A model generated the notes under the pieces. The model was not told the DNA's origin. It ran no database searches and worked only from the letters and a program-made list of their open reading frames with translations. A stretch of DNA of 6,249 nucleotides from Planctomycetota bacterium (GTDB lineage: Bacteria > Planctomycetota > DG-23 > SLPQ01), in contig JAGHCE010000180.1 in assembly GCA_021160625.1 (NCBI GenBank), forward strand, positions 1 through 6,249, in the 5' to 3' direction. A program made the position numbers and the translations under genes. This document shows, one piece after another, positions 1-6,151 of the stretch. The stretch's first letter is position 1. Each line of letters opens with the position of its first letter.

Positions 1-2283
1 ACCTGCCTGGCTGTTGCCGGGGCTCCCCTGGGGACTGCCTCCTGATGGAGTCTGCCCGGATTCACCGGCGCCCACACTGGAGGAGGCCCCTGCGGATTCG
101 GCGGCGTTTGCACCGGAAGAACCCTCTCCGGAAACTCCTTGGCCCTGAGAACCACTGCTTGCGGCCGGGCCCTCGCCCGGAGAACCGGCTGTGGCCTGTG
201 CGGCCGGGCCCTCGCCGCCTTGGGGGGTGCCATCGGCACCCATTGCGGCGGCGGAAGGATCCTGACCCTGTGCGCCGGCAGAGGCGGATGAGGAACCGGC
301 GGCGCCCGAATCCGGGGAGCTCCGCCCGGCGGCGCCAGCAGTCGCCGACCCCGACGATCCGGGTTCTCCCTGGAGGTTTCCGGTGCCGTTACCGGCCGAG
401 GATCCGCCGGCCCGGTTGTCGCCGGAGGCGCTGTGGCCGGGCGCGGTGTCCTGGTCTGGACCTGCGGTTGTCTCGCGAGGAGCACCCTCGGCAGGAAAGA
501 CCCCTTCCTCGGAAGGCGGCTGGTGGAAGTCCCCTGAAGGCTGGGCACCGGCCTCGGGCTCGCCGTGGTCGAGATGGCTCTGGATAATGCCCCAGGCTTC
601 CCTGTCCCGCTCGATCATATTGAGTATGTCCGAACGGGCGTTTGCAACGCGCGTGGGCGAGGCGGAATCCGAGGAGCCGAAAGCCTCGGAGGAAGTCTCC
701 GCGCGCCTTTCGGGCATGCCGGATGCGGGTCGCTCGCTGCCGGGCAGGTCTGTAGAAACCTCTGGCGTTCCGGGCGGCGCCGCAGCCGCCGGACTTGCCA
801 GCAGCGAAGAGGGCTTCCGGCCGACCTGGAATGTGTACGCGGCGGTGCGCGACGAGTTCGGCCGCCCAGAACGGTTATCAAGGGCCTCAAGGTAATAGGT
901 TACGGTGTCCCCGGGACGCGCGCCCAGGAGCTTGGCAACGAGGACGCTCCGGCGCACTACATCCTTGCTGTCTCCCGGCAGAACGTACTCTTTCGTGTCG
1001 GCATTGTCCCGGCAGGTCTCGAAGTGGAAGACGAGCTTGGAAAGCCCGTAGTCGTCCGTGGCCTCGAACTTGAACGGCAGCGGCTGCTCCAGGGCCACGC
1101 GTGCACCGTTTTCAGGCCCTTCGAGCGAAACCCTGGGCGCCGCGTCGGCAAGCGCCGCAAGCTCATACCTGACGGGGCTCTGCGGCTCCAGGCCCTCGGC
1201 GTCGGTCAGAAGAACCAGGTAGTGCCCCGAGTGCGTGAGAGTGAAGGTCCCCGTCGCCTCGGCGCCTGCAACCGCAAGCCTTACTCGCTCGTCGGGTAGA
1301 ATCTTCAGGGAGGCCTTCTGGAGGGCCTTGTTGCACGTGATTCGTATGGCGACTTCGCTGCCGACGGGGCCCTCGATATTGCCCCCCGCGATCTCGCGCG
1401 GCGGCAGATGGGTGTATGAGGGGCACTCAAGCGATGCCGTCACAGCCTCCACGACCGGCGGCACGAGGGCGGTGACACTGTAAGTAAGGGACACGGCGTC
1501 CTCGGCGCACACGCGGTACAGGATATCCGTTTCGACGTGGTCGAGCACACCCTTCCAGCGCTCTTTGAAAGGGTCCATCGGGACGCGCTGCCAGAGCTCG
1601 GCGTCCCTGGACCACTGTATGAAAGCCTCCTGCGGAATGACACCGCGTATCTGCGCCGCCACCTCGACATTGGTCCCCTGGACGACTCTCGTGTCGCCGG
1701 GCGTCACACTGTCGATGTGTGTCCTGGTAGGGGCGGCCACGGCGCTCCAGGGATTGACCAGCCGCACGAACGAGGTCCACATACTTTTGGAGGAAACGAG
1801 AGTGTATCCGAAAAAGAGCACCACCAGGACGACGAAAGCGTAGCCGAGCCGCACAAAGCGGACGGCGTCGAGACCCGCATCTATATCGACGCCCTCGAAA
1901 TGCGCGGCGGCCTGGTGGCCCACGAGCGGTCCGACGCCTTTGCGGCGGCGGGTAAACGGCATCTGGAGGAAAGTCGTGAGGCTGCCCTTGAAATGGGGAA
2001 AGACCCGCTCCACGCGCATGGCGACGTATAGGCGGTTGACCGAGCGGCCAAGCGGCACAAGGAGACTTGAAAACAGGATGTAGAAACAGACGGCCAGCAG
2101 GACGGTGAAAGCAGCGACACGAGCGATGCGCCCAAGTGAGAAAGCATGATCCAGGATAACCGCCAGAAAGACCGAGCCGCCAGCGAAAATCGCCAGCAAC
2201 AACCCGCCCTCAAGCAACGAGAGAAGCCGGACGTGTCTTGCGCCCCGGCGCAGCGTCTTCTGTATAAGTTTCTCGGCCCGCAC
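1..2283 (-). CDS. DUF4175-like large membrane-anchored protein (C-terminus outside window)
   Basis: The reading frame is open from a GTG start at 2283 to the left edge, giving 761 residues with no stop, so the gene is partial. The start was chosen because GGAGG lies 5 nt upstream (2293-2289) and the next residues, RAEKLIQKTLRRGARHVRLL, form a basic cytoplasmic N-terminus. Membrane segments are seen at about residues 24-45, 55-77 and 146-163. They leave a basic loop (82-145) inside and the rest outside the membrane. Residues about 180-500 look beta-rich and Ig-like, with the family-like motifs ATDDYGLSKLVFHFE (408-422) and GDTVTYYLEALDN (458-470). From about 500 the chain is disordered, and from about 610 it is mostly Gly/Ser/Ala with Pro, Gln and Glu. 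The DUF4175 assignment is from recalled motifs, not a search. In related genomes such proteins often sit near MoxR-type ATPase, DUF58 and VWA genes, which would lie left of this window. The biochemical role is unknown. Confidence 0.8.
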   Translation of the reverse strand, partial: MRAEKLIQKTLRRGARHVRLLSLLEGGLLLAIFAGGSVFLAVILDHAFSLGRIARVAAFTVLLAVCFYILFSSLLVPLGRSVNRLYVAMRVERVFPHFKGSLTTFLQMPFTRRRKGVGPLVGHQAAAHFEGVDIDAGLDAVRFVRLGYAFVVLVVLFFGYTLVSSKSMWTSFVRLVNPWSAVAAPTRTHIDSVTPGDTRVVQGTNVEVAAQIRGVIPQEAFIQWSRDAELWQRVPMDPFKERWKGVLDHVETDILYRVCAEDAVSLTYSVTALVPPVVEAVTASLECPSYTHLPPREIAGGNIEGPVGSEVAIRITCNKALQKASLKILPDERVRLAVAGAEATGTFTLTHSGHYLVLLTDAEGLEPQSPVRYELAALADAAPRVSLEGPENGARVALEQPLPFKFEATDDYGLSKLVFHFETCRDNADTKEYVLPGDSKDVVRRSVLVAKLLGARPGDTVTYYLEALDNRSGRPNSSRTAAYTFQVGRKPSSLLASPAAAAPPGTPEVSTDLPGSERPASGMPERRAETSSEAFGSSDSASPTRVANARSDILNMIERDREAWGIIQSHLDHGEPEAGAQPSGDFHQPPSEEGVFPAEGAPRETTAGPDQDTAPGHSASGDNRAGGSSAGNGTGNLQGEPGSSGSATAGAAGRSSPDSGAAGSSSASAGAQGQDPSAAAMGADGTPQGGEGPAAQATAGSPGEGPAASSGSQGQGVSGEGSSGANAAESAGASSSVGAGESGQTPSGGSPQGSPGNSQAG
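160..216 (-). repeat. Short in-gene direct repeat, 39-nt period
   Basis: An identical 18-nt stretch occurs at 160-177 and 199-216 (plus-strand sequence tgcggccgggccctcgcc). The 39-nt period equals 13 codons. It encodes GEGPAA twice inside the Gly/Ser/Ala-rich tail of the DUF4175-like protein. This looks like slippage-driven expansion of a low-complexity tail; only two units are clear. Confidence 0.6.
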
Positions 2284-2288
2284 TGTGA

Positions 2289-2293
2289 CCTCC
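2289..2293 (-). promoter_or_regulatory. Ribosome binding site deciding the GTG start of the DUF4175-like gene
   Basis: The minus strand reads GGAGG, then a 5-nt spacer (TCACA), then GTG at 2283. The frame itself stays open far upstream through the hairpin repeat, so this site is the main reason to start here rather than further upstream. Confidence 0.7.
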
Positions 2294-2305
2294 GGGTGGC
2301 CTACT

Positions 2306-2334
2306 ACATTAAGTATATCCCGACACGCATTCAA
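2306..2334 (-). promoter_or_regulatory. Possible sigma70-like promoter for the DUF4175-like gene
   Basis: On the minus strand TTGAAT (2334-2329) is followed after 17 nt by TAATGT (2311-2306). The -35 matches consensus at four of six positions and the -10 at three of six. It would give a leader of only some 15-20 nt before the GTG at 2283. The match is weak and is listed mainly because of position and spacing. Confidence 0.25.
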
Positions 2335-2416
2335 AGGGAAGAACGACACCGTAACTGTCCCAAGGAATGTGCCGAGCGACGTAGGGCGCGGCTTGCCGCA
2401 TACGGAATAAATACTG

Positions 2417-2507
2417 TAGGGGCGAGGCACGCCTCGCCCGCAGAGGGCCGGTTGATTGCCACGGGCAACGCCCGTGGCCCCCATAGCAAAAAGGGGTCGA
2501 AGACCCC
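2417..2507 (+). repeat. Intergenic hairpin repeat, copy A
   Basis: Three consecutive hairpins are packed in about 90 nt. Hairpin 1 has a 9-bp stem (2420-2428 with 2431-2439, core GGCGAGGC/GCCTCGCC). Hairpin 2 has a 9-bp stem (2458-2466 with 2470-2478, GCCACGGGC/GCCCGTGGC, loop AAC). Hairpin 3 has a 6-bp stem (2493-2498 with 2502-2507, GGGGTC/GACCCC, loop GAA). Hairpins 1 and 2 recur in the same order and orientation near 6001-6066. It resembles the REP-like, GC-rich palindromic repeats scattered between genes in many uncultivated bacteria. No transposase accompanies it. Confidence 0.8.
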
Positions 2508-2515
2508 CGGCAAGA

Positions 2516-2544
2516 TTGACTTTTCGGGCGCGGGTCGTTATTCT
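2516..2544 (+). promoter_or_regulatory. Sigma70-like promoter for the UVR-motif gene
   Basis: TTGACT (2516-2521, five of six to consensus) is followed by a 17-nt spacer and TATTCT (2539-2544, four of six). Transcription would start near 2551, about 45 nt before the ATG at 2597. It lies directly downstream of the third hairpin of repeat copy A. It probably drives the UVR gene and the Lnt-like gene behind it. Confidence 0.5.
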
Positions 2545-2580
2545 TCTATTGGCGGGAGGAAATGATCAGGACAACTGTGT

Positions 2581-2586
2581 GGAGGG
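2581..2586 (+). promoter_or_regulatory. Probable ribosome binding site of the UVR-motif gene
   Basis: GGAGGG ends 10 nt before the ATG at 2597, a little long but usable. A stronger-looking GGGAGGA at 2554-2560 sits only 1-2 nt before an out-of-frame ATG at 2562 and too far from 2597, so it is not favoured. Confidence 0.45.
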
Positions 2587-2596
2587 CCGCGCCGCG

Positions 2597-3370
2597 ATGG
2601 CCGAGGACCTCGATGACATACTGAAGGGCTGGGACTACGACCCGACCGACGAGAAGGTCAACGTGCGCCTCGTCGTTGCCGCCGACGGGACGCAGAAGGT
2701 CCAGTTGCGGGTGCGCTTCGGAGTGCTGCAGATGCACGCCGACGGCACGCCCGAAGGCGGGGGCCAGTCGCAGCTCGACCGCATCAACCGCGACATTGCG
2801 GCGCATCGCGCGAGAAAAGGTTCCGATGACGGCTTCTCGATAAACGCGATGCAGACCGCCCAGGTCTCGCAGGAAATAATGGACTACTACCAGCGGCGCG
2901 TGTGCTTTTTCATCCTGGCCGACTATCGCCGGGCGATGCGCGACGCCGAGCACAACCTGGAACTTATGGCGGTATTGACCAAGTACAGCGTGGATCACAA
3001 CACCGCCTTCAACCACGAACGCTACAGGGCGTTCGTGATGATGGACCGGGCACGGGCGGCGGCGATGCTTGCCGTGGAGCAGGACGACCTCGACCGGGCG
3101 GTCGGCGAAATCGACGAGACGGTTGCGGCCATCAGGGATTTCTACAAGGCGCATTCCAGGGAGGACCTCGTCGAGGACTCCAGGGAAATCGAGGTGTTGC
3201 AGGACCTCAGGGCCGACCTCAGAAAGGACTACAATATCCCCTTCTCGGATGCCGAGCGGGTGTTGGCTCTCAAAAAGGAACAGGCCAGGGCCATCGCCCA
3301 CGAGGACTACGAGAAGGCGGCGCGATTGCGGGATGAAATCGAGAGACTGGAGAAACGTTTGAGCGGCTGA
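2597..3370 (+). CDS. UVR (UvrB/UvrC) motif-containing protein of unknown function
   Basis: The protein has 257 residues. Its C-terminus (about 221-255) carries a clear UVR motif, ALKKEQARAIAHEDYEKAARLRDEIERL in part, including the typical DYEKAARLRDEI core. In UvrB and UvrC this helical hairpin mediates protein-protein contact. It also occurs in unrelated proteins such as the McsA type, so the motif alone does not mean DNA repair. The N-terminus, DLDDILKGWDYDP followed by a strand-rich segment (VNVRLVVA, KVQLRVRFGVLQM), matches what I recall of conserved planctomycete-type UVR proteins. The middle (about 88-210) is alpha-helical and rich in Asp, Arg and Ala, perhaps tetratricopeptide-like. 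No signal peptide, membrane segment or zinc-binding Cys pair is visible (only Cys103). The frame extends upstream to 2456, but that part crosses the hairpin repeat and is judged untranslated. The Lnt-like gene follows 53 nt downstream. Function is unknown. Confidence 0.85.
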   Translation: MAEDLDDILKGWDYDPTDEKVNVRLVVAADGTQKVQLRVRFGVLQMHADGTPEGGGQSQLDRINRDIAAHRARKGSDDGFSINAMQTAQVSQEIMDYYQRRVCFFILADYRRAMRDAEHNLELMAVLTKYSVDHNTAFNHERYRAFVMMDRARAAAMLAVEQDDLDRAVGEIDETVAAIRDFYKAHSREDLVEDSREIEVLQDLRADLRKDYNIPFSDAERVLALKKEQARAIAHEDYEKAARLRDEIERLEKRLSG

Positions 3371-3412
3371 TCTGCGGGTGCCGGCTACCTGCGCCAAGAC
3401 CGCGAGGAAACG

Positions 3413-3417
3413 AGGAG
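3413..3417 (+). promoter_or_regulatory. Ribosome binding site deciding the TTG start of the Lnt-like gene
   Basis: AGGAG lies 6 nt before TTG at 3424, inside a purine-rich run that continues to 3423. The next in-frame ATG, at 3490, has no comparable upstream sequence, so the TTG start is preferred. Confidence 0.6.
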
Positions 3418-3423
3418 AGAGGA

Positions 3424-5094
3424 TTGTCGCGTCCAGGAGTTTTCGGCGGGCCCAGCGAAGAGCCCGAAAAGGTCGCTCGTCTTGCAGTGATGGAGCGCGA
3501 AGATGCGGCGCTCAACGCGCTCAGCGTCATCCCTTCCCCCGTTGTTATGCGACTCGCGATGGCAACGCTGGCCGGGATATTGCTGTTGGCCGCCCAGCAC
3601 GGCGCCGTCTGGGCGTGGATGGCGGCGGTCTTCTTTATGCTCAGCGTCGCCGGTGCGCCCGGCGCCCTTGCCGCAGGCGCAGGGGCGATAGCGGCCACGA
3701 TAGGCTATATGAGGATACTCGATTCCTCGGGACTGACCGGCATCTTCTGGGCGCTGTTGCTTTTCCACGCGGCGGGAGGTGCGGTGGGAGGGGCGCTTAT
3801 CGCGGAGATTTGGAGGAAACTCCCTCCGCAGGCGTTTGCGTTTGTGGCGGCGCTGCTGCCGGCCGGACTTGAACATCTGGGTTCGTTCGTCTCGACCGGC
3901 AACCTCACGTCGACCGCCCTGACGCAGTATGCACATCCTGCGGTAGTGAAGATTGCGCGCCTGGGCGGCCTGGCGGCCGTGACATACGTGATATTCCTCT
4001 TCGGCGGGGCAGTCGCAGCGGCCCTGCGGCACAAGCGCGACGGCCGTACGGCCGCAACGTCGGCCTTACCTGCTCTCGCGTTGGTAATCCTGGCTCTCAT
4101 CTACGGCGCGGCAAGCGGTTCCGCAACCGACAGGTGGCTTTTCGCGGCCGCGTTATCACCCAACAGCCGGACGACCCGTCTCAAGCACCTGTACGCACAG
4201 AAGGTCTACGACAAGGACGCCTGGACGCAGTACACGGGCGACCTGACAAAAACGATGCAACGGGTTGCGGAAACCGCCGAGGTAGCCACGGCTATAAGTC
4301 GCATTGGCTCGACCAGGCATCTCAACCTGCTCGTCCTGCCGGAAGCCGACGTGGTGCTGAGCCTGCAGGCAAGGCCCATCTTCCTGAAGCAGCTTGAAGC
4401 AATAACCAGGGCCGCGCGGTGCGTCCAGGTCGCCGCATTTTACGACTTGGAAAAAGACACGAGCGCAGGCGTAATCAGCGGCACAAAGGGGGCCATCGGC
4501 ACAGTCCACGCTCGACGCCATTTCGTGCCCGGCGTGGATGATGAGTTTTTCGCCGACCGGATCGCAGTGCCGGGTAACACCCTACCACTGGCCAGCGAGA
4601 CCGTTGCTGGAAGAATCGGAGTCATCCTGTCACTTGACGGTAACTTTTTTGACAGCTTCAAATCGATAGCCCGAAGCGGCGGGCAGCTCGTGTGCGTGTG
4701 CGGCCTTGACGACGAGACTGTTCCGCAGACGTCGGTGAGGCTCTTGGTTTTTAACGCGGCGATGTCAGGCCTGGGCGTAGTGCGTTCCGTGCGAAACGGC
4801 TCCCTGATGGCGATAAGTCCGGACGGGGAAATAATCGCGGAGAGGCAAACCCGCAAGGATATCGACGTCACCCTTAAGGCTCGTGTGCCGCTGGGCAACG
4901 CAAAGACACTTTTCCTCCACATCGGAAACGTGCTTGCATGGCTGGCGCTTCTGGGCGGGTTCGCCGCCGGGCTCTACGCCTCCAGCCTTGAGCAACAGCC
5001 CGAGATGCTCTTCCAGCGGGAAAAGAAACCGCCGTCTTCCGGCCCCTCCGGCCCCATTACCTACAAGACCGGCGGCGGTATGGAACAGGTGTAA
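3424..5094 (+). CDS. Apolipoprotein N-acyltransferase (Lnt)-like protein with altered catalytic residues
   Basis: The protein has 556 residues from TTG (534 from the ATG at 3490). Lnt is an inner-membrane enzyme that N-acylates the Cys of lipoproteins. The architecture fits: about seven N-terminal membrane segments (near 42-58, 62-78, 80-98, 104-128, 136-158, 176-200, 212-231), a nitrilase-like domain (about 236-495) and a last membrane segment (501-520). The stretch TQYAHPAVVKIARLGGLAAVTYVIF corresponds in part to the family's 'SQY...QIA...GV..VTF' region. The active-site Glu is present in LPEADV (Glu307). The Lys of the 'YxKxHLVPFGE' motif aligns with Arg364 in ARRHFVP. The nucleophile of 'ICYE' aligns with Ser403 in ILSLDG, with the following Glu as Asp405, and the 'NDAWFG' segment is missing. 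Alignment was by eye. E. coli Lnt needs Glu267, Lys335 and Cys387, so this homologue may be inactive or repurposed. An alternative is a divergent nitrilase-fold membrane protein. It is probably cotranscribed with the UVR gene. Confidence 0.75.
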   Translation: MSRPGVFGGPSEEPEKVARLAVMEREDAALNALSVIPSPVVMRLAMATLAGILLLAAQHGAVWAWMAAVFFMLSVAGAPGALAAGAGAIAATIGYMRILDSSGLTGIFWALLLFHAAGGAVGGALIAEIWRKLPPQAFAFVAALLPAGLEHLGSFVSTGNLTSTALTQYAHPAVVKIARLGGLAAVTYVIFLFGGAVAAALRHKRDGRTAATSALPALALVILALIYGAASGSATDRWLFAAALSPNSRTTRLKHLYAQKVYDKDAWTQYTGDLTKTMQRVAETAEVATAISRIGSTRHLNLLVLPEADVVLSLQARPIFLKQLEAITRAARCVQVAAFYDLEKDTSAGVISGTKGAIGTVHARRHFVPGVDDEFFADRIAVPGNTLPLASETVAGRIGVILSLDGNFFDSFKSIARSGGQLVCVCGLDDETVPQTSVRLLVFNAAMSGLGVVRSVRNGSLMAISPDGEIIAERQTRKDIDVTLKARVPLGNAKTLFLHIGNVLAWLALLGGFAAGLYASSLEQQPEMLFQREKKPPSSGPSGPITYKTGGGMEQV

Positions 5095-5155
5095 GGCCGC
5101 ACAGCGCGGCGCCTGCCCCACGCCGGTGCAACAGAAGTGCGTCCCCGGATACGGA
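5095..5155. other. Convergent intergenic gap, no clear terminator
   Basis: These 61 nt separate the stops of the Lnt-like and HAD genes. Only a weak hairpin is visible (GCCGC/GCGGC around 5096-5110) and no T-tract follows on either strand. Termination may be Rho-dependent or rely on structure not obvious by eye. Confidence 0.5.
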
Positions 5156-5746
5156 TCAGCCCTCGTTTAGGATCCGCACCAGGCCGACGAGCTCCAACAT
5201 CGACCGGATTTCAAAATCGGGAACCGTCTGAAAACTGTGCCCCTGGGGGGCATAAAGGACCGTTATTGCCCCCGCCGCGTGACCTACCAGGATGTCAAAC
5301 TCGTAGTCGCCCACCATAATGCACTGCTCCGCATCAACACCCACAATCCCGGAGACCTTGTGCAAACCGTCGGGGTTGGGTTTCGGAAGCGAATCCTCGC
5401 GGGTCACGATCGCGTCAAAGTGAAGGTCATGCTTTTCGAGGACTATGTCGACCGGGACGCGGCAGTTCCTGGTGAGAATGGCGGTCTTGAGCCCCGCAGC
5501 CCGAAGAGCACCGAGCGTCTCGGCAACGCCTTCGTTCAAGCGAGAGTCGTGCGCGGCCCGAAGCTCATGCCTCAAAAGGATTGCCTCCGCTCCGGCACGC
5601 TCGGCACCGTCCAGAGCCAGGACGGATTCCAACAGCGGCCTGTCGCCGGCCACTCCAATCTCGGCCTTGATCAAGGAGAAATCCAACACGGGCACGGTAA
5701 TAGTCCCGTCCATATCGAAAACAACCGCTTTTATGACGCTTTTCAT
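5156..5746 (-). CDS. HAD-superfamily phosphatase, phosphoglycolate-phosphatase-like
   Basis: The protein has 196 residues from the ATG at 5746, which follows GGAGG (5757-5753) by 6 nt. A TTG at 5752 is in frame but overlaps the spacer and is not preferred. All four HAD motifs are present: FDMDGT (Asp11 nucleophile, Asp13 acid/base), AILTRN (Thr92), PKPNPDG (Lys122) and MVGDYEFD (Asp147, Asp151, which with Asp11 would bind Mg2+). The segment at about 18-80 is helical and would form a small C1-type cap. This suggests a soluble cytoplasmic phosphatase for a small phosphorylated metabolite. The protein is somewhat shorter than typical Gph (about 225 residues), and the substrate cannot be told from sequence. 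No metabolic partner gene is adjacent; the upstream neighbour is a gene-free repeat region. Confidence 0.9.
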   Translation of the reverse strand: MKSVIKAVVFDMDGTITVPVLDFSLIKAEIGVAGDRPLLESVLALDGAERAGAEAILLRHELRAAHDSRLNEGVAETLGALRAAGLKTAILTRNCRVPVDIVLEKHDLHFDAIVTREDSLPKPNPDGLHKVSGIVGVDAEQCIMVGDYEFDILVGHAAGAITVLYAPQGHSFQTVPDFEIRSMLELVGLVRILNEG

Positions 5747-5769
5747 ATGCAACCTCCGACGAAGGTGGT

Positions 5770-5798
5770 ATTCTCTTCAGACGCGCGCCTCGACGCAA
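5770..5798 (-). promoter_or_regulatory. Possible promoter of the HAD phosphatase gene
   Basis: On the minus strand TTGCGT (5798-5793) is followed by 17 nt and GAGAAT (5775-5770). The matches are three of six and four of six, with ideal spacing and a short leader before the ATG at 5746. The support is modest. Confidence 0.3.
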
Positions 5799-5961
5799 GA
5801 TTTCCTTATTTGCTGGGTTTCCCTTCCGCCTTACCGCCAGCCGCGGACGCAGGCCATCGTGTCCGCCCGGCGCCCCGGCCTGCCAAGGAGTCTGGCAGAC
5901 GGGGGCATCTGCGGCTAAGATGGTACGAGGGTACGCTTTAGCGCACGCGGAGTATAATCCG

Positions 5962-5985
5962 CACGGCGGGGCAAGACCTGCCGTG
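5962..5985 (+). repeat. Hairpin preceding repeat copy B
   Basis: CACGGCGGG (5962-5970) pairs with CCTGCCGTG (5977-5985) over 9 bp, with one G-U pair and a 6-nt loop. It lies just upstream of copy B and could be an outer module of the same element. The corresponding place before copy A shows only a smaller GCGGC/GCCGC palindrome. Confidence 0.55.
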
Positions 5986-6000
5986 GCACAAGTATCGCTT

Positions 6001-6087
6001 GCAGGGGCGAGGCATTGCCTCGCTCGCGGAAGGTCAGACGATCGCCACGGGCAGCGCCCGTGGCCAATGTGGGGTGGCCCTCCACGG
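6001..6087 (+). repeat. Intergenic hairpin repeat, copy B
   Basis: The core repeats copy A in the same order and orientation. Hairpin 1 pairs 6005-6013 with 6017-6025 (one G-U). Hairpin 2 pairs 6044-6052 with 6056-6064, using stem sequences identical to copy A (GCCACGGGC/GCCCGTGGC) with loop AGC. A third, imperfect hairpin follows (GTGGGG with CCTCCAC, about 6069-6085). Several stem differences from copy A keep pairing, such as G-C to G-U in hairpin 1. This suggests that structure is maintained. Confidence 0.75.
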
Positions 6088-6120
6088 CGGGTAAACTTTC
6101 GCCCACGCGATATAAACGAT

Positions 6121-6140
6121 GGCGGACAAGAATGTCCACC
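6121..6140 (+). repeat. Small imperfect palindrome GGCGGAC-AAGAAT-GTCCACC
   Basis: The two 7-nt arms (6121-6127 and 6134-6140) pair except for one C-A mismatch. It lies between repeat copy B and the terminal palindrome. The inner GGACAAGAATGTCC is of a type I associate with dispersed repeats in uncultivated bacterial genomes, but that is recall, not a search. Confidence 0.45.
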
Positions 6141-6151
6141 CTTGTATTATG

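Noticed and set aside
45..2031. Several long plus-strand frames at 45-587, 383-895, 565-1299 and 1537-2031
   Set aside because: They are opposite-strand shadows of the DUF4175-like gene, rich in Arg, Pro and Gly as expected from high-GC complement frames, and have no supported starts.
2417..2507. CRISPR array or riboswitch
   Set aside because: There are no regularly spaced direct repeats, and the hairpins fit a dispersed repeat seen again far from this gene rather than a known riboswitch class.
2456..2596. Upstream extension of the UVR-motif frame (47 more residues)
   Set aside because: It is translated from the hairpin repeat and the promoter region, lacks a ribosome binding site, and its residues do not resemble a protein N-terminus of this family.
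2546..3397. 283-residue minus-strand frame opposite the UVR gene
   Set aside because: The plus-strand frame carries the UVR motif; this one has no recognisable domain and no ribosome binding site.
3440..3470. TTTTCGG...CCGAAAA inverted repeat at the start of the Lnt-like gene
   Set aside because: It has a 7-8 bp stem with a 17-nt loop, lies within coding sequence, and has no T-tract; it is probably chance.
5237..5941. 234-residue plus-strand frame opposite the HAD gene
   Set aside because: The minus-strand frame has all four HAD motifs and an ideal Shine-Dalgarno, so this is a shadow that continues into non-coding DNA.
5953..5958. Perfect TATAAT on the plus strand
   Set aside because: No acceptable -35 lies 16-18 nt upstream, it sits in the loop of a small hairpin, and no gene follows.
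2417..6087. Composite mobile element bounded by the two repeat copies
   Set aside because: No transposase, integrase or target duplication is visible, and the enclosed genes look like ordinary chromosomal genes.
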